Source: Streptococcus mitis bv. 2 str. SK95 | GTDB lineage: Bacteria; Bacillota; Bacilli; Lactobacillales; Streptococcaceae | Assembly: GCF_000222705.1 (NCBI RefSeq) | Contig: NZ_AFUB01000042.1 | Coordinates: forward strand, 58,706 to 122,705 | DNA: 64,000 nt | Direction of reading: 5' to 3' | Part shown: piece after piece, positions 25,762-36,342 of the stretch | Layout of the letters: each line of letters begins with the position of its first letter | Position numbering within the stretch: position 1 is the first letter of the stretch | Program-made: the position numbers and the translations under genes | Notes under the pieces: model-generated | What the model was told of the DNA's origin: nothing | The model's database searches: none | Seen by the model: the letters and a program-made list of their open reading frames with translations, nothing else

Positions 25762-27480
25762 TTATTTTACAAAAGCATTGATTTCAGCTTCGATGTTGGC
25801 AATCTTAGCTTGTGATTCTTCGTTTGTTTCACCTACAACTGCAATGTAGAACTTGATTTTTGGTTCGGTACCTGAAGGGCGAACGGCAATCCATGAACCA
25901 TCTGCAAGTGTGTATTTCAACACGTCACTTGGAGGAGTTGTCAAGTTTGTAACAGTACCGTCTGCAGCAGTAGCAGTTTGAGCTTTGAAGTCTTCTACGA
26001 CAGTGATAGTTGTTGAGTTCCATTCTTTCGGAGCATTGTTACGGAACTTAGCCATAATCGCTTTGATTTGTTCAGCACCATCAACACCAGAAAGAGTAAC
26101 AGAGATAGTCTTTTCAGCGTAGTAGCCGTATTCTTTGTAGATTTCTTCAATACCATCAGCAAGTGTCAAACCACGTGAACGGTAGTAGGCAGCAAGCTCA
26201 GCAACGACAAGAACGGCTTGGATCGCGTCTTTATCACGTACGAATGGTTTAATCAAGTAACCGAAGCTTTCTTCAAATCCCATCATGTAAGTGTGATTGT
26301 GTTTTTCTTCGAATTCTTGAATCTTTTCAGCGATAAATTTGAAACCAGTTAAGACGTTGAACATGGTTGCGCCGTAGCTTTCGGCAATCTTCGTTACCAA
26401 GTCAGTTGATACGATGGATTTGCAGAGAGCAGCATTTTCAGGAAGAGTACCAGCATTTTTGTGGGCTTCCAAGATGTATTTAGCCATGATAGCACCGATT
26501 TGGTTACCTGAAAGGTTGAGGTAGCTACCATCTTTTTGAAGAACTTCGACACCGACACGGTCAGCGTCAGGGTCAGTTGCGACAAGCACATCAGCACCAA
26601 CTTTACGTCCGAGTTCTTCTGCAAGTGCAAAGGCTGCTTGGCTTTCTGGGTTAGGAGACTTAACAGTTGAGAAGTCAGGGTCTGGAGTTGCTTGCGCTTC
26701 CACGACCTGAACTGAGTCAAATCCTGCTTGAGCAAGAGCACGACGAGCCAACATTTCACCAGTACCATGAAGTGGTGTGTAGACAATCTTCATGTCTTTA
26801 CCAAATTCTTCGATCAAGGCTGGGTTGATGTTCACATCTTTGACTTCTTTAAGGTATTCTACATCGACAGCTTCACCAATGACTTCAATCAAGCCAGAAG
26901 TTTTTTCAGCTTCCACATCAGCAACTTCAACTGCGAATGGATTTTCGATTGCACGGATGTAAGTCGTCAAAGCATCTGCATCGTGAGGAGGCATTTGTCC
27001 ACCGTCTTCACCGTAAACCTTGTAACCGTTAAATGGAGCAGGGTTGTGACTGGCAGTAATCATGATACCTGCGAAACAGTTGAGGTGACGAACAGCGAAT
27101 GAAAGTTCTGGAGTTGGACGGAGGCTTTCAAATACGTAAGATTTGATACCATGTTTAGCAAGAACTGCAGCAGATTCAAAGGCAAACTCAGGTGAGAAGT
27201 GACGGCTATCGTAGGCAATTGCCACACCGCGTTCTTTTTCATTTCCACCTTTTGACTCAATCAAACAAGCTAAACCTTCAGTCGCCTGACGGACAACATA
27301 GATATTGATGCGGTTGGTACCAGCACCAATCAATCCACGCATACCGGCAGTACCAAATTCAAGATTGGTATAGAAGGCATCTTCCTTTGTCTTTTCGTCC
27401 ATGTTTTCCAAATCTTGACGAAGGTAGTCTGGAAGTTCAGCAAAATCGAGCCATTTTTGATAGTTTTCTTGGTAAGTCAT
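25762..27480 (-). CDS. pgm: Phosphoglucomutase / phosphomannomutase
   Basis: 572 residues, alpha-D-phosphohexomutase family. Phosphoserine loop MITASHNPAPFNGYKV, metal loop ATDPDADRVGVE, sugar loop MGFEESFGYL and phosphate-binding PSGTEPKIKFY are intact. Interconverts glucose-6-P and glucose-1-P, feeding UDP-glucose, capsule or teichoic acid precursors, and the GlgC/GlgD step of the glycogen operon in this window. Transcribed alone; its promoter carries a cre-like site. Confidence 0.95.
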   Translation of the reverse strand: MTYQENYQKWLDFAELPDYLRQDLENMDEKTKEDAFYTNLEFGTAGMRGLIGAGTNRINIYVVRQATEGLACLIESKGGNEKERGVAIAYDSRHFSPEFAFESAAVLAKHGIKSYVFESLRPTPELSFAVRHLNCFAGIMITASHNPAPFNGYKVYGEDGGQMPPHDADALTTYIRAIENPFAVEVADVEAEKTSGLIEVIGEAVDVEYLKEVKDVNINPALIEEFGKDMKIVYTPLHGTGEMLARRALAQAGFDSVQVVEAQATPDPDFSTVKSPNPESQAAFALAEELGRKVGADVLVATDPDADRVGVEVLQKDGSYLNLSGNQIGAIMAKYILEAHKNAGTLPENAALCKSIVSTDLVTKIAESYGATMFNVLTGFKFIAEKIQEFEEKHNHTYMMGFEESFGYLIKPFVRDKDAIQAVLVVAELAAYYRSRGLTLADGIEEIYKEYGYYAEKTISVTLSGVDGAEQIKAIMAKFRNNAPKEWNSTTITVVEDFKAQTATAADGTVTNLTTPPSDVLKYTLADGSWIAVRPSGTEPKIKFYIAVVGETNEESQAKIANIEAEINAFVK

Positions 27481-27506
27481 TGAGCGTCTCCTTTATTGTA
27501 AATTCT

Positions 27507-27528
27507 TTTAATCGCTTTCATTATACCA
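27507..27528 (-). promoter_or_regulatory. pgm promoter with overlapping cre-like site
   Basis: Minus strand extended -10 TGGTATAAT (27528-27520) is immediately followed by TGAAAGCGATTAAA (27520-27507), one mismatch from the CcpA consensus TGWAANCGNTNWCA. A bound CcpA would cover the start site. Confidence 0.5.
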
Positions 27529-27599
27529 TGATTTAGGATTTTAGTAAAACGTTAGCATAACTTTCTGAAAAAGCTTGAAATGAAATGGATTCTATAGTC

Positions 27600-27628
27600 T
27601 TGAACCCCTTAGGGAAACATGCTATACT
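27600..27628 (+). promoter_or_regulatory. Putative leaderless promoter of the ABC-F gene
   Basis: TTGAAC (27600-27605), 17-bp spacer, TATACT (27623-27628), then 6 nt to ATG 27635. No Shine-Dalgarno before the ATG. Confidence 0.65.
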
Positions 27629-27634
27629 AGCTAT

Positions 27635-29536
27635 ATGATTATTTTACAAGCTAATAAAATTGAACGGTCTTTTGCAGGAGAGGTTCTTTTTGATAATATC
27701 AATCTGCAGGTAGATGAACGTGATCGGATTGCTCTTGTTGGGAGAAATGGAGCAGGAAAGTCTACTCTTTTGAAGATTTTAGTTGGGGAAGAGGAGCCAA
27801 CTAGTGGGGAAATCAATAAGAAAAAAGACATCTCACTGTCTTACCTAGCCCAAGATAGCCGATTTGAGTCTGAGAATACCATTTACGATGAAATGCTCCA
27901 TGTCTTTGATGGTCTACGGCGTACAGAGACACAACTGCGTCAGATGGAGTTGGAAATGGGTGAAAAGTCTGGTGCAGAGTTGGATAAACTGATGACGGAT
28001 TATGACCGTTTGTCAGAGAATTTCCGTCAGGCAGGTGGCTTCACCTACGAAGCAGATATACGAGCTATTTTAAATGGTTTCAAGTTTGATGAGACTATGT
28101 GGCAGATGAAAATTGCTGAGCTTTCAGGTGGTCAAAATACTCGTCTAGCTCTGGCCAAAATGCTCCTTGAAAAACCAAATCTTTTGGTCTTAGATGAGCC
28201 AACCAACCACTTGGATATTGAAACCATTGCCTGGCTAGAGAATTACTTGGTGAACTATAGCGGTGCACTCATTATTGTCAGTCACGACCGTTACTTTTTG
28301 GACAAGGTTGCGACGGTTACACTTGATTTGACTAAGCATTCCTTAGATCGCTATGTGGGGAATTACTCTCGTTTTGTTGAACAAAAAGAGCAAAAGTTAG
28401 CAACCGAAGCTAAAAATTATGAAAAGCAACAGAAGGAAATTGCTGCTCTGGAAGACTTTGTCAATCGCAATCTAGTACGAGCTTCGACAACCAAACGTGC
28501 CCAATCTCGGCGTAAGCAACTGGAAAAAATGGATCGCTTGGATAAGCCTGAATCTGGGAAGAAATCAGCCAATATGACTTTCCAGTCTGAAAAAACATCT
28601 GGTAATGTTGTCCTGACAGTTGAAAATGCAGCTATTGGTTATGATGGGGAAATATTGTCAGAGCCTATCAATCTGGACCTTCGTAAAATGAATGCTATTG
28701 CCATCGTTGGACCAAACGGCATCGGGAAGTCAACCTTTATCAAGTCAATAGTAGACCAGATTCCTTTTATCAAAGGAGAGAAGCGTTTTGGAGCAAATGT
28801 TGAGGTTGGTTACTATGACCAGACTCAAAGCAAGTTAACACCAAGTAATACTGTTCTGGATGAACTATGGAATGATTTTAAACTGACACCAGAGGTTGAA
28901 ATCCGCAACCGCCTAGGTGCCTTCCTCTTCTCTGGTGATGATGTCAAAAAATCAGTTGGAATGCTGTCAGGCGGTGAAAGGGCTCGTTTGTTACTTGCTA
29001 AACTTTCTATGGAAAACAACAACTTCCTGATTCTGGATGAGCCGACCAACCACTTGGATATTGACAGTAAGGAAGTGCTAGAAAATGCCTTGATAGACTT
29101 TGATGGAACGCTTCTTTTTGTCAGCCACGACCGATACTTTATCAACCGCGTGGCTACTCATGTACTGGAATTATCCGAAAATGGTTCGACCCTCTATCTA
29201 GGAGACTATGACTACTATGTTGAAAAGAAAGCAGAAGTAGAAGTGAGTCGAACTGAGGAACTTTCTACTAGCAATCAAGAAAAAGAAGCAAGTCCAGTTA
29301 ATGACTATCAAGCCCAGAAAGAAAGTCAGAAAGAAGCTCGCAAACTTATGCGTCAAATCGAAAACTTGGAGGCTGAAATCGAAACCTTAGAAAATCAAAG
29401 TCAAGCCATTTCTGAACAAATGTTGGAAACCAATGATGCCGAAAAACTGATAGAATTGCAGGCTGAACTGGACAAAATCAGTCACCGTCAGGAAGAGGCT
29501 ATGCTGGAATGGGAAGAATTATCGGAGCAGGTGTAA
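27635..29536 (+). CDS. ABC-F family ATPase (YdiF-like)
   Basis: 633 residues, two ABC domains in one chain and no membrane segments. Domain 1: GRNGAGKSTLLK, LSGGQNTRLALAKML, DEPTNHLD. Domain 2: GPNGIGKSTFIK, LSGGERARLLLAKL, DEPTNHLD. A charged interdomain linker (EQKLATEAKNYEKQQKEI...) and a C-terminal coiled coil (about 555-633) follow the ABC-F plan. Such proteins act on ribosomes, some giving antibiotic protection. Upstream signal suggests a leaderless mRNA. An Rgg regulator begins 1 base after its stop and an MFS exporter follows. Confidence 0.92.
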   Translation: MIILQANKIERSFAGEVLFDNINLQVDERDRIALVGRNGAGKSTLLKILVGEEEPTSGEINKKKDISLSYLAQDSRFESENTIYDEMLHVFDGLRRTETQLRQMELEMGEKSGAELDKLMTDYDRLSENFRQAGGFTYEADIRAILNGFKFDETMWQMKIAELSGGQNTRLALAKMLLEKPNLLVLDEPTNHLDIETIAWLENYLVNYSGALIIVSHDRYFLDKVATVTLDLTKHSLDRYVGNYSRFVEQKEQKLATEAKNYEKQQKEIAALEDFVNRNLVRASTTKRAQSRRKQLEKMDRLDKPESGKKSANMTFQSEKTSGNVVLTVENAAIGYDGEILSEPINLDLRKMNAIAIVGPNGIGKSTFIKSIVDQIPFIKGEKRFGANVEVGYYDQTQSKLTPSNTVLDELWNDFKLTPEVEIRNRLGAFLFSGDDVKKSVGMLSGGERARLLLAKLSMENNNFLILDEPTNHLDIDSKEVLENALIDFDGTLLFVSHDRYFINRVATHVLELSENGSTLYLGDYDYYVEKKAEVEVSRTEELSTSNQEKEASPVNDYQAQKESQKEARKLMRQIENLEAEIETLENQSQAISEQMLETNDAEKLIELQAELDKISHRQEEAMLEWEELSEQV

Positions 29537-29537
29537 A

Positions 29538-30401
29538 ATGAATCATCTTGGAAAGGTATTTCGCGAATTTCGAACAAGTGGGAAGTACTCTTTAAAGGAA
29601 GCAGCGGGCGATTCTTGCTCGACCTCTCAGTTATCTCGCTTCGAGCTTGGCGAGTCTGATCTAGCAGTTTCCCGTTTCTTTGAGATTTTGGATAATATTC
29701 ACGTGACTGTTGAAAATTTTATGGACAAGGCTAGGGATTTTCAAAATCATGAACACGTTGCCTTGATGGCGCAGATTATTCCGCTTTACTACTCAAATGA
29801 TATTGCAGGTTTTCAACAGCTTCAAAAAGAACAACTACAGAAAGCAAAGAGTTCGACCAATTCCCTCTATTTTGAGCTGAATTGGATTCTGCTACAAGGC
29901 CTTATTTGTCAAAGAGATACTAGTTACAGTATGGAACAGAGTGATTTGGATAAAGTGGCGGATTATCTTTTCCAAACAGAAGAATGGACCATGTATGAGT
30001 TGATCCTTTTTGGTAATCTCTATACTTTCTACAATGTGGACTATGTGGCTCGGATTGGTAGAGAAGTCATGGAACGAGAAGAGTACTACAAAGAAATTGG
30101 TCGCCATCGAAAACTCGTTTTGATTCTAGCTCTTAACTGTTACCAGCATTGTTTGGAGAACCGTTCCTTTACGGATGCGGACTATTTCGAGGGTTATGTA
30201 GAGAAGTTGATTGGAAATGGTATCAAGCTTTATGAGCGAAATATCTTCCATTATATCAAGGGATTTTCCCTCTACCAGAGAGGTCAGAAAGAAGAAGGTT
30301 GTAGACAGATGCAGGAAGCCATGCATATCTTTGAAGTGCTAGGACTCCCAGAGCAAGTGGCTTACTATCAGGAACATTATGAAAAATTTGTAAATGTTTA
30401 A
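29538..30401 (+). CDS. Rgg/GadR/MutR family transcriptional regulator
   Basis: 287 residues. The N-terminal XRE-type helix-turn-helix (LGKVFREFRTSGKYSLKEAA, STSQLSRFELGESDLAVSRF) and a C-terminal all-helical repeat domain of about 210 residues match Rgg proteins, several of which sense short peptides. No SHP-like peptide gene was seen beside it. It starts 1 base after the ABC-F stop and may be translationally coupled to it. The downstream MFS exporter has its own promoter and is the likely target. Signal and targets unknown. Confidence 0.85.
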   Translation: MNHLGKVFREFRTSGKYSLKEAAGDSCSTSQLSRFELGESDLAVSRFFEILDNIHVTVENFMDKARDFQNHEHVALMAQIIPLYYSNDIAGFQQLQKEQLQKAKSSTNSLYFELNWILLQGLICQRDTSYSMEQSDLDKVADYLFQTEEWTMYELILFGNLYTFYNVDYVARIGREVMEREEYYKEIGRHRKLVLILALNCYQHCLENRSFTDADYFEGYVEKLIGNGIKLYERNIFHYIKGFSLYQRGQKEEGCRQMQEAMHIFEVLGLPEQVAYYQEHYEKFVNV

Positions 30402-30481
30402 ATTTCCCAAATAAGGGAAAAATAAAGAGACTCCTTTCAGTTTTGATACAATAGTTTCAAAATTTGAGAGGAGTTTTTTAT

Positions 30482-31660
30482 ATGAATCGACATGCAATCC
30501 AGTTGATTAGTCGTGGTGCGATTAATAAGATAGGAAATATGCTCTATGATTATGGAAATAGTATTTGGTTAGCATCAATGGGGACGATAGGGCAGACTGT
30601 TCTTGGGATTTATCAAATTTCTGAACTCGTCACATCGATTCTGGTCAATCCCTTTGGTGGAGTGATTTCAGACCGCTTTTCGCGTCGCAAAATTTTGATG
30701 ACGACGGACTTGATTTGCGGTATTCTCTGTTTAGCTATTTCTTTCATCAGAAATGATAGCTTGATGATTGCTGCCTTGATTTTTGCCAATATTGTTCAGG
30801 CGGTTGCCTTTGCATTTTCTCGTACAGCCAATAAAGCTATTATAACTGAGGTTGTAGAGAAAGACGAGATTGTGACCTATAATGCTCGCTTAGAGCTCGT
30901 TTTGCAGGTTGTAGGCGTTAGCTCCCCTGTACTTTCTTTCATCGTTTTACAATTTGCCAGTCTCCATATGACGCTCGTTTTAGATGCCATTAGTTTTTTC
31001 ATCGCATTTACATTAGTAGCTTTTCTCCCCCAAAAAGAGACTCAGGAACAAGAGAAAAAGACTTTCAGCTGGAAAAATATTTTTGCTGATATGAAAGAAG
31101 GACTTGGCTATATCTGGCGCCAGCAAGAGATTTTTTTCCTTTTGTTAGTAGCTTCCAGTGTCAATTTCTTTTTTGCGGCTTTTGAATTTCTCCTTCCTTT
31201 TTCAAATCGACTATATGGGGTAGAAGGAGCTTATGCAACTATTTTAACTATGGGCGCTATTGGTTCGATTATCGGAGCTCTTCTAGCTAGTAAAATAAAG
31301 GCAAGTGTTTATAATCTTTTGATTCTATTGGCTTTGACTGGAGTTGGAGTTTTTATGATGGGGTTACCACTGCCAACTTTTCTTTCCTTTTCTGGAAATT
31401 TAGTTTGTGAACTGTTTATGACGATTTTTAATATTCACTTTTTTACTCAGGTGCAAACCAAAGTTGAGGGGGAATACTTGGGGAGAGTGCTAAGTACAAT
31501 TTTTACATTAGCCATTCTATTTATGCCAATTGCAAAAGGCTTTATGACGGTGCTGCCAAGTGTACATCTCTCTTCTTTTCTGATAATTGGAAGCGGGGTT
31601 ATTGCCCTGTCTTGTTTATCCCTCTTTTATGTGCGAAGTCATTTTAAAAAAGAGTTATAA
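30482..31660 (+). CDS. MFS transporter (drug-efflux type)
   Basis: 392 residues from ATG 30482 (MNRHAIQLISRG), with GAGAGGAG upstream; the longer frame from 30464 runs through that site. About 12 hydrophobic helices, with the MFS loop motif GVISDRFSRRKIL between helices 2 and 3. General similarity to Mef/Tet-type exporters, but substrate cannot be assigned. Extended -10 TGATACAAT sits at about 30443-30451. Follows the Rgg regulator, which may control it. Confidence 0.85.
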   Translation: MNRHAIQLISRGAINKIGNMLYDYGNSIWLASMGTIGQTVLGIYQISELVTSILVNPFGGVISDRFSRRKILMTTDLICGILCLAISFIRNDSLMIAALIFANIVQAVAFAFSRTANKAIITEVVEKDEIVTYNARLELVLQVVGVSSPVLSFIVLQFASLHMTLVLDAISFFIAFTLVAFLPQKETQEQEKKTFSWKNIFADMKEGLGYIWRQQEIFFLLLVASSVNFFFAAFEFLLPFSNRLYGVEGAYATILTMGAIGSIIGALLASKIKASVYNLLILLALTGVGVFMMGLPLPTFLSFSGNLVCELFMTIFNIHFFTQVQTKVEGEYLGRVLSTIFTLAILFMPIAKGFMTVLPSVHLSSFLIIGSGVIALSCLSLFYVRSHFKKEL

Positions 31661-31701
31661 TTTCTCTTTTTTAAAAAATATTTCTCTACAATCCATTTTT
31701 C

Positions 31702-31727
31702 AGCCCTTCTCTATTGTGAGGAGGGCT
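31702..31727 (+). terminator. Terminator-like hairpin between the MFS gene and ligA
   Basis: AGCCCTTCTC (31702-31711), loop, GAGGAGGGCT (31718-31727), one G-T pair, weak T tail (TGATTTA). It overlaps the likely -35 region of ligA. Confidence 0.6.
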
Positions 31728-31734
31728 TGATTTA

Positions 31735-33708
<1,974 letters not shown>

Positions 33709-33862
33709 AGAATAGTTGAAAACTAGGTATCAGATAACCTGAAACTATTTCTCCTGATGTGTTTTGACATGGTTAAAATCTGTTGTCCATCGTGATGAAA
33801 TGCCAATTGAATCCATCAGAATCAAATAAAATTAAAATAGAAATTAGAAATTAGGAAAAAAC

Positions 33863-36148
33863 ATGTACAATTATCCCGTTCTTCTCCATTTTCATAGAAA
33901 AAATGGAGATTATACAGCTTGCTCATTTAGCACAGACCGAGATGAAAACAAAAGCTCTTTAACTTCAGAGACCACTTATTTTGGTCTTCAGTTTTCTTTT
34001 ACCGTGACCAGTCAGGAGAAGGTGGATAGTTTCACCTTCAAAGCCGAGATAGATGGTGTATTAAAAGAATATCTTGTACGTTTTAACTACTATCCCTTGC
34101 TGACAGAAGCTTGGATTTTAGAGGGAGACGAGACTGTGTATTATTCAGAAAATCCAGCTATTGCTAGTCCATATTATAAGGATCAGAATCCATTTGCCTT
34201 TGATAAAGCCATCCATAGCGCAAGCTTTGATCATCACTGGGGATACCAAGGAGAACTAGGTTACAGCCTTTCAGATTATCAGACAAGTTTTAAACTTTGG
34301 GCTCCAACAGCTACAGCTGTTCAGGTGGTTGTCTATGAAAACACTAGTAACGATGCACCGATTTGGAAAACTTTTAATCTAGAGCGTGGTAATAGCTATT
34401 CATACAGCCATAAGTACAATACCATTGGTGTGTGGAGTCTAGACTTAGATGAAAATCTTGCTGGTAAGGCTTATCAGTATCAGATTGAATTTCCTCACCA
34501 CCAGACTTTGACGAGAGACCCTTACACGATTGCCACAAGTCCTGACGGAAAACGTTCCGTAATTCTTTCTCATCAAGACAGACAAGTAGAAGGATTCAAA
34601 GTCAAACATGGGACAGAAGCTCCATGGCGTTTGGAGAATCCATGTAAAGCAGTTATCTGTGAAATGCATATTCGTGATTTTACCAAATCGCCTACATCTG
34701 GTGTTCCTGAAGAACTCCGCGGAACCTTCTTGGGTGCTGCTCAGACTGGAACGGTTAACCAATACGGTCAAGCAACCGCCTTTGACTATATCAAAGAACT
34801 TGGCTGCAACTATGTTCAACTTCAGCCTATTTTTGATCGTCATAAGGAATATGACGAGAACGGAAATGTAACCTATAATTGGGGTTATGATCCTCAAAAC
34901 TACAACGCACCAGAAACGAGCTTCTCTAGCAATCCAGATGATCCCGGACAGGTTATTCGAGACCTCAAGACCATGATTCAGGCTTATCATGATGCAGGAA
35001 TCGGTGTCATTATGGATGTCGTTTACAACCATACCTTTTCAACAGTTGACGCTCCATTCCAGACAACTGTTCCCGATTATTTCTATCGTATGAATCGTGA
35101 TGGAACTTTTCAAAACGGTACGGGGGTAGGAAATGAAACTGCAAGTGAACACGAGATGTTCCGCAAGTATATGATTGATTCCATCCTTTATTGGGTGAAA
35201 GAATACAATATTGACGGTTTCCGTTTCGACTTGATGGGCATTCATGATGTCAAAACTATGCAGGCAATTCGTTGGGCACTGGATGAGGTCGATCCGCGTA
35301 TTCTCACTTATGGAGAAGGCTGGGATATGGGAACAGGTCTTGCTCCTTATGACAAGGCTAAGAAGGATAACGCCTATCAGATGCCAAATATAGGTTTCTT
35401 TAACGATAATCAGCGTGATGCGATCAAAGGAGGAGAAGTTTATGGAGCAATCAAATCAGGATTTGTGAGTGGTGCTGCTACAGAACCAATCGTCGCCAAG
35501 GCTATTCTTGGTAGCCGAGAGTTGGGATCTTATCTCAGTCCAAACCAAGTTCTCAACTATGTTGAAGCTCATGACAATTACAATCTTCATGACTTGCTAG
35601 CAACCCTTCATCCTGATAAGAGTTCCGACCAGATTATGCGCAAGGTTGAGACAGCGACAGCTATGAATCTTCTCATGCAAGGAATGGCCTTTATAGAACT
35701 AGGTCAAGAGTTTGGTCGAACTAAGTTGATTCCAACTGGTGAACATGGAGAACTAACTCCTGCAGACCGAGAACGTGCTATGAATAGCTATAATGCTCCG
35801 GACAGTGTTAACCAAGTCAACTGGGATCTGATCAATGAACGCCAAGACAGCATTGAGTTTATTCGTCAGATTATCCGCCTAAAAACGCAAATCAGTGCCT
35901 TCTCTTATCCAACATATGAAGAAATTTACCGTCATGTCTTTGTCCATACAGCTGCTGAGAATAGCGGGTGGATTGTTTATGAGATTCACGGTGGAGCAGA
36001 GCACTTATTGGTGGTATTTAATGCTAAGGGAACCTCCTTCTACTTTGAAAATGCAGGTAAGCTTGAAATGTTCCTTACCAACAGTCGTTCAAAACAAGAA
36101 AATGTTATTGATGATATTAGTGTCGCAGTTTTAAAAGTTCTCTCATAA
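33863..36148 (+). CDS. pulA: Type I pullulanase (intracellular glycogen/starch debranching enzyme)
   Basis: 761 residues, no signal peptide or LPxTG anchor, so cytoplasmic. An N-terminal beta-sandwich (CBM48-like) region to about residue 240 precedes a GH13 barrel. The type I marker YNWGYDP, DVVYNHTF, nucleophile Asp in GFRFDLMGIHD, acid Glu in TYGEGWDMG and VEAHDNYNL are visible. Hydrolyses alpha-1,6 branches. AGGAAAA precedes the ATG. Not part of the glg transcript: a terminator follows it and gapN intervenes. Confidence 0.94.
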   Translation: MYNYPVLLHFHRKNGDYTACSFSTDRDENKSSLTSETTYFGLQFSFTVTSQEKVDSFTFKAEIDGVLKEYLVRFNYYPLLTEAWILEGDETVYYSENPAIASPYYKDQNPFAFDKAIHSASFDHHWGYQGELGYSLSDYQTSFKLWAPTATAVQVVVYENTSNDAPIWKTFNLERGNSYSYSHKYNTIGVWSLDLDENLAGKAYQYQIEFPHHQTLTRDPYTIATSPDGKRSVILSHQDRQVEGFKVKHGTEAPWRLENPCKAVICEMHIRDFTKSPTSGVPEELRGTFLGAAQTGTVNQYGQATAFDYIKELGCNYVQLQPIFDRHKEYDENGNVTYNWGYDPQNYNAPETSFSSNPDDPGQVIRDLKTMIQAYHDAGIGVIMDVVYNHTFSTVDAPFQTTVPDYFYRMNRDGTFQNGTGVGNETASEHEMFRKYMIDSILYWVKEYNIDGFRFDLMGIHDVKTMQAIRWALDEVDPRILTYGEGWDMGTGLAPYDKAKKDNAYQMPNIGFFNDNQRDAIKGGEVYGAIKSGFVSGAATEPIVAKAILGSRELGSYLSPNQVLNYVEAHDNYNLHDLLATLHPDKSSDQIMRKVETATAMNLLMQGMAFIELGQEFGRTKLIPTGEHGELTPADRERAMNSYNAPDSVNQVNWDLINERQDSIEFIRQIIRLKTQISAFSYPTYEEIYRHVFVHTAAENSGWIVYEIHGGAEHLLVVFNAKGTSFYFENAGKLEMFLTNSRSKQENVIDDISVAVLKVLS

Positions 36149-36159
36149 ATTAATGTAGT

Positions 36160-36189
36160 AAAAAGGGTTAGATTATCTAATCCTTTTTG
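36160..36189 (+). terminator. Terminator after pulA
   Basis: AAAAAGGGTTAGAT pairs with ATCTAATCCTTTTT, one G-T pair; T-run at the end. Confidence 0.88.
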
Positions 36190-36250
36190 TCATTTATGAG
36201 GTTTTTAATGAAGAGTAGAATTAAGTTTCAAATAATTTGAAGGATCAAGA

Positions 36251-36278
36251 TTGTGAAAAAAATCTCAATTTTTCACAA
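36251..36278 (+). promoter_or_regulatory. Inverted repeat upstream of gapN, candidate Rex site
   Basis: TTGTGAAAAA (36251-36260) and TTTTTCACAA (36269-36278) form a perfect 10-bp inverted repeat with an 8-nt centre. The first 18 bases resemble a Rex box. It sits 6 bases upstream of the gapN -35. Confidence 0.45.
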
Positions 36279-36284
36279 AAAGGG

Positions 36285-36312
36285 TTGTAATTTTCTGAAA
36301 ATTTGATAAAAT
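36285..36312 (+). promoter_or_regulatory. gapN promoter
   Basis: TTGTAA (36285-36290), 16-bp spacer, TGA-preceded TAAAAT (36307-36312). Confidence 0.6.
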
Positions 36313-36342
36313 AAGTCTTAATAATTTTTAGGAGGAAGAAAA

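Noticed and set aside
29400-30500. SHP pheromone gene beside the Rgg regulator
   Set aside because: No short ORF with a hydrophobic C-terminal pheromone pattern and ribosome site was found next to the gene on either strand.
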